The notes under the pieces: generated by a model
The model's input: only the letters and a program-made list of their open reading frames with translations
Databases searched by the model: none
What the model was told of the DNA's origin: nothing
Made by a program: the position numbers and the translations under genes
Assembly: GCA_965220875.1 (NCBI GenBank)
Contig: OZ244849.1
Coordinates: forward strand, 1,550,001 to 1,614,000
Reading direction: 5' to 3'
DNA: 64,000 nt
Source of the DNA: WTFY01 sp965220875
GTDB lineage: Bacteria; Pseudomonadota; Gammaproteobacteria; UBA4575
In this document: one piece after another, positions 18,288-27,414 of the stretch
How the letters are laid out: each line of letters opens with the position of its first letter
Numbering within the stretch: position 1 is the first letter of the stretch

Positions 18288-19412
18288 ATGAAGACGAATC
18301 AAACGAAGCGAAGAAGTCCCCGGTACGGGGTGGTTGGCTGGGCGGCCGGTGCCGTGCTGGCGTGTCTGACCGGTCTGCCCGGGGTCACGACGGGCGCCGA
18401 ATCGATCACGGTGGTTTCCTGGGGCGGTTCTTATGCCAGGGCCTGGGAGAAGGCGATCCTTGAGCCCTTCACGGCCGAGACGGGTGTCGAGGTGCGCCTG
18501 GAGAGTTACAACGGGGGCCTGGCCCAGGTGAGGGCGCAGGTCGAGACGGGCAACGTGCACTGGGACATCGTGGACCTCGAGTTCGCGGACCTCGCACGCG
18601 GATGTGACGAAAACCTGCTCGAGCTTGTCGATATAGACCAGTTGCCCCCAGCACCCGACGGCACCCCGGCGCGAGAAGATTACTACGAGGGGACGTATTC
18701 GGATTGTGGAGGCAACGGAATCTTCTACTCGACGATCTATGCCTACAACACCAAGAGTTTCCCCGGTGAGAAGCCGTCCACCATCGAGGACTATTTCGAT
18801 CTCGGGAAGTTTCCGGGACGGCGCGGCATGCGCCGCACTCCCGGGGTGAACCTGGAGTTTGCGCTCATGGCGGACGGGGTTCCTCCGGGCGAGGTGTACG
18901 AGGTGCTCGATACGCCTGAAGGCCTGGACCGTGCCTTCCGCAAGCTGGACACGATCAAGGAGCATATTGTGTGGTGGGAGGCCGGTGCCCAGCCGCCGCA
19001 GATGCTGGCCGACCAGGAGGTGGTGATGAGCACGGCCTACAACGGCAGGATCTTCAACGCCCAGGTGATCGAGAACCAGCCGCTGGTGATCGTCTGGGAC
19101 GGTCAGGTGCTCGATTACAGTCAGATCGCGGTTGTCGCCGGTACACCTCGTTTGGAACTGGCGATGGAATTCCTGCAGTATGCTTCGCGGGTGGAGTCGA
19201 TGGCGGCGATTGGTCGTTACATTGCGTACAGTCCGACGCGTCGTTCGGGGGTGAACCTGTTTACCACGCATGCGGAGACGGGGGTGGAGATGCGTCCGCA
19301 CATGCCGAGTGCGCCGGAGAATTTGAAGCGAGCGTTGCACAACGACTGGGAGTGGTGGAGCGACAACGCGGAGGAAGTGCACGAGCGGTTTAGCGCGTGG
19401 CTCAATCGCTGA
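18288..19412 (+). CDS. orphan ABC-type extracellular substrate-binding protein (PotD-like)
   Basis: Periplasmic binding protein of the family that includes spermidine/putrescine receptors. The start follows a GGGGGGA ribosome site and gives 374 residues. The signal peptide has a basic start (KRRSPRYG) and a hydrophobic core ending near TTGAES at residues 36-41. The mature protein opens with ITVVSWGGSYARAWEKA, typical of the family, and continues with YNTKSFPGEKPSTIEDYFD. No permease or ATPase genes lie nearby, so it must either use a transporter encoded elsewhere or be left over from one. A coiled-coil porin gene follows after 100 bases. G+C-rich codon use differs from the core genes. Confidence 0.82.
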   Translation: MKTNQTKRRSPRYGVVGWAAGAVLACLTGLPGVTTGAESITVVSWGGSYARAWEKAILEPFTAETGVEVRLESYNGGLAQVRAQVETGNVHWDIVDLEFADLARGCDENLLELVDIDQLPPAPDGTPAREDYYEGTYSDCGGNGIFYSTIYAYNTKSFPGEKPSTIEDYFDLGKFPGRRGMRRTPGVNLEFALMADGVPPGEVYEVLDTPEGLDRAFRKLDTIKEHIVWWEAGAQPPQMLADQEVVMSTAYNGRIFNAQVIENQPLVIVWDGQVLDYSQIAVVAGTPRLELAMEFLQYASRVESMAAIGRYIAYSPTRRSGVNLFTTHAETGVEMRPHMPSAPENLKRALHNDWEWWSDNAEEVHERFSAWLNR

Positions 19413-19512
19413 GGGGTGCCAGGATTCGTGCGGCAGTTCGAACGCTGCTATGGTTAACAAGATCGAAGATGGGCCAAGTTGGGTGGCCTGCCCACATTTG
19501 AGGATAGCTGAG

Positions 19513-20898
19513 ATGAAACTACAAGCATGCAGACAGGTTTTCTGGGTCATTTTTTTGCTGCTCTTTTTTCTGCCCGTGGCGGCTGAGGAAACCGCCTCTG
19601 ATGAGAATGAGGCCCTGCGCCAGCATATTGAGCACCTGGAGCAGGAGTTGGCGAAGGCCCGGGAAAAGCTTGCCGAGGTGGAATCCCAGAAAGAAGGCGG
19701 TGCACAACCGGTTGTGCTCGAGGAGCCGGCTGAACCAGAACAACGCCCGGTCAGGATCGGCGGTGCCCTGGGCATACACTACGCATACGGCGACTATGAA
19801 CATGACGGTTCCTTTGCACGCCGCAACGAAGACTTGGGAGACGTGGATCTTGATATCTTCCGCCTGAATGCCGATATCGAGTCCGGCAACCTCATCGGCA
19901 GAATCGAGTACCGGTGGTATGACAACTACAGCATGATGCACACTGCGTGGCTGGGCTATGAGATGGAGCGTTACGGTACGCTCAAGGCAGGCATCGTTCG
20001 CGTTCCCTTCGGTCCGGGACCGTGGGGAGTGTCCACCAGCTGGTTCTTTGACCAGCATTATTACGTAGGGCTTTCCGACGACATGGACCTGGGTATCCGA
20101 TGGACCAAGTCCTTTGGAGACCTGACCGTCGATCTTGCCTACTATATTGAGGACGAAGGGGAGTGGGACGGGTCGAGTCGTGATAGCTCACGCTACAGCT
20201 ATGACCCGGTGACGTGGGATGAACAGGTCGATTCAATGGGTAACGTCACATTCGGCGCCGGTGAGAGCGGTTTTGAGGAAGACGGCCAATTGAACCTGCG
20301 GATGATCTACGCGACCGAAAGCTTTGGAAAGCTGGGGGCATCCTTTCAATACGGCTGGCTGAAGGGGAAAAACGTGGACGACAGTGGTGCCGACCATTTC
20401 GCGGCCTCCGCCCATGCCGAGAATTCGTTTGGAGATTTCACGCTTTTTTCACAGGTCTCCTACTACAAGTACGACATTACCGACGATACCCCGTGGGGAA
20501 CCGGCGATTTGATTCCCATGGGGGCCTTTAACTTTGCCTGGCCTGTAGCCTCCGAAGGGTGGGTGCCCGCCGTATCCCTCCGCTACCACGGCATCGACAC
20601 ATCAGGCATATCCTGGCTTGAAAGCGTGACTCCCTACCTTGAGTGGAGTGCCATCCTGAAAGACAGAAGCGATTTCAATGACAGCACCCTGTGGACTTTA
20701 GGTGCCCTGTGGTACTGGGGCAACCTGTATATCTATACCGATCTTGGGATCTCTGACGGCAATTTTTACGTCGGTGACAAGGGCGACAGCTATGGTAACC
20801 TCTATGACGGCGTCGGCGACTTCGGAGCCAACGGGAATGACAGGTGGAAGAAGAGATTCAACATCAATGCGAGGTATTACTTCAGCCTGTTCAACTAG
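19513..20898 (+). CDS. outer-membrane porin with N-terminal coiled coil
   Basis: Predicted beta-barrel channel of 461 residues. The chosen start has AGGA eight bases upstream. A signal peptide (hydrophobic WVIFLLLFFLPVAAEE) is followed by a charged heptad-like stretch (about residues 25-60, ALRQHIEHLEQELAKAREKLAEVE), then alternating aromatic strands ending in YYFSLFN, with the C-terminal aromatic/Asn pattern of a porin. Similar coiled-coil porins of the OprP/OprO type take up anions, but specificity cannot be read here. Its place after an orphan binding protein suggests that the two may have been acquired together. A hairpin follows the stop. Confidence 0.72.
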   Translation: MKLQACRQVFWVIFLLLFFLPVAAEETASDENEALRQHIEHLEQELAKAREKLAEVESQKEGGAQPVVLEEPAEPEQRPVRIGGALGIHYAYGDYEHDGSFARRNEDLGDVDLDIFRLNADIESGNLIGRIEYRWYDNYSMMHTAWLGYEMERYGTLKAGIVRVPFGPGPWGVSTSWFFDQHYYVGLSDDMDLGIRWTKSFGDLTVDLAYYIEDEGEWDGSSRDSSRYSYDPVTWDEQVDSMGNVTFGAGESGFEEDGQLNLRMIYATESFGKLGASFQYGWLKGKNVDDSGADHFAASAHAENSFGDFTLFSQVSYYKYDITDDTPWGTGDLIPMGAFNFAWPVASEGWVPAVSLRYHGIDTSGISWLESVTPYLEWSAILKDRSDFNDSTLWTLGALWYWGNLYIYTDLGISDGNFYVGDKGDSYGNLYDGVGDFGANGNDRWKKRFNINARYYFSLFN

Positions 20899-20903
20899 CC
20901 CGT

Positions 20904-20933
20904 GAGCGAACCGGAAGCATCGAGGTTCGGCTC
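20904..20933 (+). terminator. hairpin after the porin gene
   Basis: GAGCGAACC pairs with GGTTCGGCTC (one bulge) around an 11-base loop, starting six bases after the porin stop. No U-run follows, so efficiency as an intrinsic terminator is doubtful. Confidence 0.4.
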
Positions 20934-21292
20934 CCTGCGAGTGCCAGCGGGCAGGGCAATGTCGTACAAAACCTGCTGATGGTTTCCATTCAAGCCTGGG
21001 TCAAGCTTAGGAGGCATGACCCTAAATAAGGGGCAAACGATACTCGAGTTTCTTGTCTGGGTTTCGTTCAGTGCCCACATCCATTCAGTGTCGCGCACTT
21101 CTCCATCGGCATATTCTTGCGCATGCTGGCCTGCGCTACGGGCTCACAAAAAACCAATTCCGACAGGGTTCGCCGCGCAATGTGCGGGCCGTCTGATGCG
21201 TCGAAATCCGATCACGACCACGGTCTTGCAGAATGCAAAGTCGCAGCTCAACAGCGCGATCATTAGCGCGTCCCAAATTGCCCGGGCACAGG
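20934..21292. other. gene-free stretch after the porin gene
   Basis: Convergent spacer between the porin gene and the methyltransferase gene. Open frames exist on both strands but none resembles a known family or has a good ribosome site. It may contain decayed mobile DNA, but I see no recognisable remnant. Confidence 0.4.
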
Positions 21293-22036
21293 TCAATGGT
21301 CGGTTCGCCAATCGATCAGGGCGACATCGCTCCAAGTGCCTGGCGCACGCTCCACCGAATAGACGCGCAGGCGGTGGTGAATCTCCAGTTCCTGCAGGAC
21401 ATCGGTGAGAGTATGTGCACGCTCGCGCTCTAGGAGGCGCCCGTTGAGCTGGACGTGCAGTGGCGGCGCATAAGGGGCACCGACGCTCTGGACCAGGACG
21501 ACGCACCGGGCAGCGCAGCGGTGCATCTTCAACAACGCAGTCGCAATATCTTCCATGCGATAGAAAGCGTTGCATCCGAAAACGACGTCGGCCTCCAATT
21601 CTGGCGCTTCTTCCCAACTGCATGGCCAGAGCCGGGGCGGTGCTCCAGATCGTGCCTCCTCCCAGCGGCGCAGAAACTCCATCCGCATGGCCATCGAGGG
21701 CTCGACGGCAGAGATCTCGCCGACATGGGCAGCGATCTGCCGGGTGAACGAACCGGATCCGGACCCGATCTCAAGTACGCGGTCGCAGGGCTGCAGCAGT
21801 GGTAAGAGGTCAGTGATCAGTGCATCGGCGCGCTGCGCCAGTGGGCACCGCTCGTCGTAGTTTGGCGCATAGTGGCGCCAGAAGGATTCCTCTGCCATGT
21901 CATCGCGCCAACGCATGTCGTGTTCGGCTTTCTGGGCGAAGGCCATTCTCCAGAATGTCGACGGTGTCATCTCGATGGCCGGCTCCCTCATCTCCCTTTT
22001 CCTCGTCTTCCTGACGGCAGGCAGGCGGTTTCTCAT
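21293..22036 (-). CDS. class I SAM-dependent methyltransferase in a TonB/ABC uptake operon
   Basis: Predicted small-molecule methyltransferase of 247 residues. The start ATG shares one base with the stop of the upstream ATPase gene (TGATG), so translation is probably coupled and the upstream in-frame extension is rejected. Motif I reads VLEIGSGSGSFT (about residues 87-98), with the acidic strand-two end AVEPSMAM and motif VFGCNAFYRMED further on. It is the last gene of the five-gene TonB/ABC operon. Its substrate is unknown; the setting suggests it acts on the imported ligand or on a chelator, but that is inference. It has a His/Cys-rich region (KMHRCAARC) near residue 170. Confidence 0.75.
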   Translation of the reverse strand: MRNRLPAVRKTRKREMREPAIEMTPSTFWRMAFAQKAEHDMRWRDDMAEESFWRHYAPNYDERCPLAQRADALITDLLPLLQPCDRVLEIGSGSGSFTRQIAAHVGEISAVEPSMAMRMEFLRRWEEARSGAPPRLWPCSWEEAPELEADVVFGCNAFYRMEDIATALLKMHRCAARCVVLVQSVGAPYAPPLHVQLNGRLLERERAHTLTDVLQELEIHHRLRVYSVERAPGTWSDVALIDWRTDH

Positions 22037-22860
22037 CAACCGAGTTCCTCCTGGGTAGGCAGCAACGCCCGCCCCCAAGACGTCGGGTACGTCTCGAAGC
22101 GAACGCCGAAGACCTCAGTGAGGATTCCGGAGGTCAATACGTCCTCGTTGGTTCCGCACATGACGATCCGGCCTTCAGCCATGACCGCAATGCGGTCGGC
22201 GAAGCGCAGCGCGAGGTTGAGATCGTGCAGCACGACCAGCGACGCGACTTCGGTCAGAGATTGGCGCAGGTACTGCATGGTTCGGAACTGATGGGCTGGG
22301 TCCAGACTGGCGATCGGCTCGTCGGCGAGCAACAGGCTCGGCCTTGTAATGAGTGCCTGCGCCAGCAGTGTACGGGCGCGTTCCCCGCCCGACAGTGAGG
22401 CGAATTGACGATCCAGCAGCTCGATTAACTCGAGATCTTGAAGCAGACTGCTCGACTTGTCCGCCGCATCGACGGCCGCGGGTACGGGTGCTCGGATCGC
22501 GCGCCGTCCGAATGCCGTCAGGCCGCGTTGCCGACCGATGTCCAGGAGGTCGGTAACGCTCAGTTCCCAGTGCGGTGCGAAGAACTGCGGGAGATAGGCG
22601 ATTCGGCGTGCCCTTTCATCCGCTGAAAAGCCTGTCAGGGGGCGCCCTTCGAATTCGATCCTTCCGCTCCACGCCGTTTCGATGCCACCGAGGCATTTAA
22701 GGGCACTGCTCTTGCCAGCCCCATTCGGGCCGACCAGGGCGAGCAGTTCCCCGGCGAATATCTCGAGTGCGACGCCGTCCAGCACCGGGCGACGGGCTTT
22801 GGTGAGACGCAGGTCTGACAGGTGCGCAAGCGGGCTGGGTTTGGCGGCCGCGTGAGTCAT
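22036..22860 (-). CDS. FecE/BtuD-type ABC transporter ATPase
   Basis: ATP-binding subunit of an importer for iron chelates, haem or cobalamin-like ligands. It has 274 residues. Walker A is GPNGAGKSS, the signature motif is LSGGERART, Walker B is LLLADEP followed by the D-loop SLDPAH, and the switch histidine is in VVLHDLNLALRFAD. A 4-base overlap couples it to the permease gene upstream, and a one-base overlap to the methyltransferase downstream. The family covers several ligands, so specificity is left open. Confidence 0.9.
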   Translation of the reverse strand: MTHAAAKPSPLAHLSDLRLTKARRPVLDGVALEIFAGELLALVGPNGAGKSSALKCLGGIETAWSGRIEFEGRPLTGFSADERARRIAYLPQFFAPHWELSVTDLLDIGRQRGLTAFGRRAIRAPVPAAVDAADKSSSLLQDLELIELLDRQFASLSGGERARTLLAQALITRPSLLLADEPIASLDPAHQFRTMQYLRQSLTEVASLVVLHDLNLALRFADRIAVMAEGRIVMCGTNEDVLTSGILTEVFGVRFETYPTSWGRALLPTQEELG

Positions 22861-23888
22861 TGACGGCTGCGCCTTGCCAGAATGAACATGAAAAAGGGTG
22901 CGCCGATCAGGGCGGTCAACAAACCGAGCGGAATTTCCGCTGGTGGAAGGAGACTGCGCGCCAGACCATCGAGCAGGGTCAGGAGAATGCCTCCCACCAA
23001 GGCCGAGGCCAGAATCAGCGGTGCATGGCGCGGTCCGAGCGTCCAGCGCACCAAGTGCGGCACGATCAAACCGACGAAGCCGATCGTGCCGCCCCAGGTG
23101 ACTGCAAGCGCGACGAGGGCGGAGGCGAGTAAGGTCGCTATCACGACGAAGCGCTCGACAGGCAGGCCCATGTTGCGCGCCACGTCATCACCGAGGCCAA
23201 GGACATCGAGGCCGTGGGTAAGTCGACGCGCGAACACCAGCAAGAGCAGGCTCGCTAGAGCGATGTAGCCCAACTCGTGCCAGAAGGGAGTCTGGATGCC
23301 ACCTAGCGTCCACGACAGCACGACCTGGAGGCTGATCGTCTCGTCGGCGAGCGCCAGCATCAGATAGCTGCGCAAGGCACCGAGGAATGCTGCCATTGCG
23401 ACGCCAGCCAAGAGCAGCCCGGCAGTGTCTTTCACCTGAGCGAGGCGAGCAAGCAGGAGGACGACAAGCGTTGCGCCGAAGGCGCCCAGAAACGACAGGA
23501 CCGGCAGCAGCAGGAGCGGGGAGACCGTCTGGAAGAGCGAAAGCCCCGGGACCAGCAGCGCGAGGGTGGCGCCGAGCGCCGCGCCCGGCGCGGTGCCGAT
23601 CAGGAAGGGATCGGCGAGCGGGTTGCGGAAAATGCCCTGGAAGATCGCCCCGGCTGCGCCGAGCAACCCGCCAACCACAAAGGCGGTCAGCACACGCGGC
23701 AGCCGCCAGTCGAACAGCAGGCGGTCCAGAGGATGATCGCTCGCCCTCGCCGCCGGCCGGAGCAGGTCCAGCAACCGGCCGGGGCCGAGCAATTCCGGCC
23801 CGAGCATCATGGCAAACCCAATGGACAGGAGCACCGCGGCAATGAGAACTGCCAGCCAGCCGGTCGGGATGTCCAGGGTGCGCGTCAA
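22857..23888 (-). CDS. FecCD/BtuC-type ABC transporter permease
   Basis: Inner-membrane permease of 343 residues with about ten hydrophobic segments. Landmarks of the family are seen at QGIFRNPLADPFLIG, GGTIGFVGLIVPHLVR (the EAA-like contact loop) and the C-terminal PAEIPLGLLTALIGAPFFMFIL. Only one permease is encoded, so it should work as a homodimer with the ATPase. Four-base overlaps join it to both neighbours. Ligand: a chelated metal or corrinoid is expected from the family. Confidence 0.92.
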   Translation of the reverse strand: MTRTLDIPTGWLAVLIAAVLLSIGFAMMLGPELLGPGRLLDLLRPAARASDHPLDRLLFDWRLPRVLTAFVVGGLLGAAGAIFQGIFRNPLADPFLIGTAPGAALGATLALLVPGLSLFQTVSPLLLLPVLSFLGAFGATLVVLLLARLAQVKDTAGLLLAGVAMAAFLGALRSYLMLALADETISLQVVLSWTLGGIQTPFWHELGYIALASLLLLVFARRLTHGLDVLGLGDDVARNMGLPVERFVVIATLLASALVALAVTWGGTIGFVGLIVPHLVRWTLGPRHAPLILASALVGGILLTLLDGLARSLLPPAEIPLGLLTALIGAPFFMFILARRSRQ

Positions 23889-24820
23889 GTTCGGAGGGTC
23901 GCAACGAGATCGGGGTGTAGCGCGCGGGCGACGCTGTGCACGCCCTCGACGACGCGGGGTCCCGGGATCAGGACCTGGCCGCGTGGGATTGCATCGACCC
24001 GCCCAGCGGCGACCGCCGGGATGCTGTTCCAGTGGGGGCGCTCAAGAAGGGCGGCGACATCCGCCTCACTACCGGCGACGAGGATGTGGTCGGGATCTGC
24101 TCGGAACACGGTTTCACCGCTCACCTGCGAGAGACTCGTGCGGTTGCCGAAGACGTTGAGTCCGCCGGCGTGGCGAAGGATGTTGTCGGTGTAGGTGCCG
24201 GGCCGGACCGAGTGGAAGCCGGCACGGCCGGCAGCGCCGGTCTCGAAGTAGACCCGCTTGGGCGGCCGCGACGCGAAACGCTCGGCCAGTGCCGAGAGTT
24301 CGTCTTCGATCGTTTGGGTCAGCGCCTGCGCCTCCAGCTCGCTGCCGATCGCTCGCCCAACCAGAGCGATATTGGCCAGGATTCTCGCCAGCGTCGGATG
24401 ATCGAGGACGAGCACCGGAACACCGGCCAGGTGCATCGGTCGCAACAACTGCGCGGCCGCGTGCCGCGAAGGTGTCAGGATGACGAGGTCGGTGCCGAGC
24501 CGAGCAATGATGTCCGGGCTGAAGCCGATGCGGTTGCCGATGCGCGGCCGGTCGAGGATCTCCGGCGGATAGCTTGTCAGGCCATCGATCGCGACGATAC
24601 GCTCTGCGCCGCCAAGTGCAGCGACGATCTCGGTGTTGCTGGAGAACACCGGCACGATGCGGACCGGCCGGCGGGGGATCCAGACGTGTCGGCCCAGCGC
24701 ATCGGTAACCTCGCGTGGCCAGCCGTCATGCGACTCCGTCGCCACCGCGCAAGGCGACGTGACGGTTGCTGCGAGGGTCCCAGCCGTGGTCAGCAGGAAG
24801 CGGCGTCGAGTGAGATTCAT
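23885..24820 (-). CDS. periplasmic binding protein of the FecB/BtuF family
   Basis: Receptor component of the importer, 311 residues. The N-terminus carries twin arginines (LTRRRFLLTTAG) followed by a hydrophobic stretch, a Tat-like signal, with cleavage expected near ATES. Family features include EVTDALGRHVWIPRRPVRIVP, VAALGGAERIVAIDG and SPDIIARLGTDLVI. Unlike many iron-chelate receptors it lacks an obvious lipobox near the cleavage site. It begins seven bases after the receptor gene stop. Substrate remains open among haem, siderophore, corrinoid or another metal complex. Confidence 0.85.
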   Translation of the reverse strand: MNLTRRRFLLTTAGTLAATVTSPCAVATESHDGWPREVTDALGRHVWIPRRPVRIVPVFSSNTEIVAALGGAERIVAIDGLTSYPPEILDRPRIGNRIGFSPDIIARLGTDLVILTPSRHAAAQLLRPMHLAGVPVLVLDHPTLARILANIALVGRAIGSELEAQALTQTIEDELSALAERFASRPPKRVYFETGAAGRAGFHSVRPGTYTDNILRHAGGLNVFGNRTSLSQVSGETVFRADPDHILVAGSEADVAALLERPHWNSIPAVAAGRVDAIPRGQVLIPGPRVVEGVHSVARALHPDLVATLRT

Positions 24821-24827
24821 CAGGACA

Positions 24828-27035
24828 TCAGAAACTGACCCTCATGCCGACGGAGAAGTGGCGGCCGCGCATCGAATTGCCTCGGCCACCGTTGGACCTA
24901 GTAGGTTGGGAGATGTAGGGTTGCTCGTCGATTGCGATGAAGATCGGATGCTCGTTCTTGTCGAACAAATTGTCGACCCCCCCGAACACGGTGACCCAGT
25001 CCGCCACATCGTAGTGGCCACGCAGATTGAAGACCCAGTAGTCATCCTTGCGGTGCACGTAGTTGGTCGCCAGCACGCCCCCGTACCTGCTTTCCACTGA
25101 CAGATGTTCTTCAGTGTCGTAGTACATCGGCCCGTACAGCAAGCCGATCAGACTGGCGCCCCAACGATCGCGCCACTCATAGCCGAGCCGCAAGGCAGCT
25201 TGGTATTCGTTCAAGCGCTGCACCTTGTCAGCATGGGTGCCGCTGTCCCGGCGGTCAATGCCGTCGGCCCGCATCTTGAAGTTCCAAGTACTGTCAACGC
25301 CGAGAGTGAGACGTTGGTCCTCCAGGCCAAGCCAGGGAGCGGCGTCGAATTCGGCCTGAACCTCGATGCCCTTGACTCGCGCATCACCGTCAGCGTTGAC
25401 GAACTCCAAAATGTCGTCATTACGGCCAGGGCCGCGGGCATCAATCACCATGGTGTTGATCCGATCCTTGATCTTCTGATCGAAGATGGCGGCGTCGAAG
25501 AAGAGGTTGCCGGGCGCATAGGTGAGGCCGATTTCGAATTGCTCGCTCTCCTCAGCATTGAGGCTGCTGTTACCTCGGAAAATTCTATCTGGCGTCAGCA
25601 CCGGTGAGTACTCGCCCGCCAACTCTCGGCCCGTTGGCGAACGGAAGCCCGTGGCATAGCTTGCCCGGAGCTTGACGCCGGGCCGCACCGTGTAGGCAAG
25701 GCCGACGCCGTAGGTCGTATCATCAAAGGTGCGGTCAGTATCACCCGCCAGGGTGACGTTCGGCGTGTTCTGTAGGCTGATCTCGTTGCGCGTATATCGC
25801 AAGCCTGCCCGTGCGGTGAGCTGGCCATCGAAGAGGGACTGGGTGAGCTCGGCATAGCCTGCAGTCAACTCGTTGTCCTCGTTGTTGTCGTACGGGCTCG
25901 TCTGTGGGGTCGGTCCGCGTCCGCTGTCTAAGTAGACTCGGTGGCGCGTGCTGCGCAACTTGGATGTCTCACCATCGAAACCCAGAAGCAGGTCCGTGGT
26001 TTCGCTCAGCTTGAATTTCGGAGTCAACCGCACCCCGTATGCCGTGAGTTTCCGGCGATTGTTATCCTCATCGAACCCTGAGGCTTCGGAGCCCCAGTGG
26101 AAGGAGTCGACGTCACGGAAGGCGTAAAAGTGGGCGTTCATGTCGATGCCTAAGTCGTCCAGTACACCGGCGTAGGTCAGGTCGACAGAGTTGTTCCAGC
26201 GGTCGCCTTCGTTGTCGTAGTCCCAGGAGGAGCCGCGAAACCCGACGTCATACACACCGTCAGTGCGTAAGGTGAGATTCCACTGGTGGCCCGGCCCGGG
26301 GTTCCAGCTAAGGGAGGCAAGTGCGCCGCGCCGTTTCGACTCGGTATTGACCTGTTTCGAGCTACCCGAGCCGCCGTCGTAGTCGTCGGTGGTCATGCCG
26401 CTGGCCCCGATGTAGCCAGCGAGATGGTCGGAAATGTCGCCGCCATACTCTCCTGTCAACCGGCCAAAGCCGTAGGTGCCGCCTTCGATCAAGGCCGTGC
26501 CGCCTGCGACGCTCTGGCTGTCGCGTGTGATCAGGTTGATGACACCGCCCATCGCCTGGTTACCGAATGCAACCGAGGCGGGACCGCGAATAATCTCGAT
26601 ACGCTCAAGCTGGTCCGGCGAGAGCTTGGACAGGTTCGCCGTGCCGGCCCGGCGACCGTTCAGCAGCACCAGCACTTGGCCCCGGAAATCGCGGCCCTGG
26701 CCGTCGCTGCGTGCGCCCCGCATGGTGATCGAAGTTTGGCCCGGGGTCCACTCACTGAAAAAAGCGACGGCGCGTTCACGCAGCAGATCAGTAACCGAGT
26801 GATCGCGTGATTCACGCACTTGCTCTGCGTCGATCACCTGAACTGTGCTGGCAATCTTGCTGAGCGGCTCAGGGAGGCCAACTCCGGTGACGACGATTTC
26901 GTCGAGGGTGATGAATGGACTGTCGGTTGCCGGTGATTCCGCCCAAGCGGACATCGGGTTCATCAGTGCTGCCATCAGTAAGGCGACCGGCACGACGGAC
27001 AACTTGTCGCGACATGTACCGTAAATCGTTTTCAT
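24828..27035 (-). CDS. TonB-dependent outer-membrane receptor
   Basis: Energised outer-membrane importer, 735 residues, with a signal peptide ending near SAWAES and a TonB box-like segment DEIVVTG around residues 46-52. The plug domain follows (STVQVIDAEQV to GGVINLITRD, about 60-170), then a beta barrel ending in the terminal Phe of MRVSF. It heads an operon with binding protein, permease, ATPase and methyltransferase. Its leader is about 200 bases or more and contains a 50-bp element also found before the COG0523 operon. The family includes receptors for siderophores, haem, cobalamin and zinc or nickel complexes; nothing in the protein alone selects one. Confidence 0.88.
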   Translation of the reverse strand: MKTIYGTCRDKLSVVPVALLMAALMNPMSAWAESPATDSPFITLDEIVVTGVGLPEPLSKIASTVQVIDAEQVRESRDHSVTDLLRERAVAFFSEWTPGQTSITMRGARSDGQGRDFRGQVLVLLNGRRAGTANLSKLSPDQLERIEIIRGPASVAFGNQAMGGVINLITRDSQSVAGGTALIEGGTYGFGRLTGEYGGDISDHLAGYIGASGMTTDDYDGGSGSSKQVNTESKRRGALASLSWNPGPGHQWNLTLRTDGVYDVGFRGSSWDYDNEGDRWNNSVDLTYAGVLDDLGIDMNAHFYAFRDVDSFHWGSEASGFDEDNNRRKLTAYGVRLTPKFKLSETTDLLLGFDGETSKLRSTRHRVYLDSGRGPTPQTSPYDNNEDNELTAGYAELTQSLFDGQLTARAGLRYTRNEISLQNTPNVTLAGDTDRTFDDTTYGVGLAYTVRPGVKLRASYATGFRSPTGRELAGEYSPVLTPDRIFRGNSSLNAEESEQFEIGLTYAPGNLFFDAAIFDQKIKDRINTMVIDARGPGRNDDILEFVNADGDARVKGIEVQAEFDAAPWLGLEDQRLTLGVDSTWNFKMRADGIDRRDSGTHADKVQRLNEYQAALRLGYEWRDRWGASLIGLLYGPMYYDTEEHLSVESRYGGVLATNYVHRKDDYWVFNLRGHYDVADWVTVFGGVDNLFDKNEHPIFIAIDEQPYISQPTRSNGGRGNSMRGRHFSVGMRVSF

Positions 27036-27414
27036 GCTGTTTTCCTAATTGTTGAAATTCTGCTGTTACTGCTCAGGAAGCCGCTCCATGGCGCTGCCAC
27101 TGAAGCCATCCCGGTCCGGCTGTGGTGAGCGACGGGTTCTCTCTTGTCCCGGCGACACGGCAAGACCGACGACGGGCCCGGATGACGTCACGGCAGGTGT
27201 TTCAAGGCGAACACACGCAACGTGGGAACCCCCTGCGAGCCAACACTGCACGCTACTCTACGCTATAGAGCCTTTGGGGGGCTATACGTAAAAATTACCA
27301 ATCACTTAATTTCTATTGGTGTCCCCTATGTAGCATGGAATACCAGCATTACAGGAAAACACCGAGAAACAACAATGAAGGAGAAAGCTGTGTACGACAG
27401 ACATAAGGAGCAAA
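27036..27414. other. long leader/regulatory region upstream of the TonB receptor
   Basis: No gene supported. The portion from about 27.05 to 27.27 kb is G+C-rich and would be the transcript leader of the receptor gene; beyond that it is A+T-rich. It contains the 50-bp shared element (27135-27184) and the inverted repeat ACCAAT/ATTGGT (27297-27320). I could not match it to a cobalamin, TPP or other known riboswitch. Confidence 0.5.
27135..27184 (-). repeat. 50-bp leader element, copy A
   Basis: Read on the minus strand it contains GGTCTTGCCGTGTC followed by GGGA and an A/G-rich tail. It matches copy B at 31251-31299 in 38 of 49 aligned positions with one gap and in the same orientation relative to the downstream gene. 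Here it lies about 100 bases before the TonB receptor start. Confidence 0.6.

Noticed and set aside
18255..19775. Long minus-strand open frame (506 codons) opposite the binding-protein gene
   Set aside because: The frame follows from high G+C content; its product is Arg/His/Pro-rich without a recognisable fold, and the plus strand encodes a clear binding protein.
27036..27270. Cobalamin riboswitch in the leader of the TonB receptor operon
   Set aside because: The sequence GCCACTG at 27096-27102 is on the wrong strand for the receptor transcript, and the other conserved cobalamin-box elements are not present on either strand.
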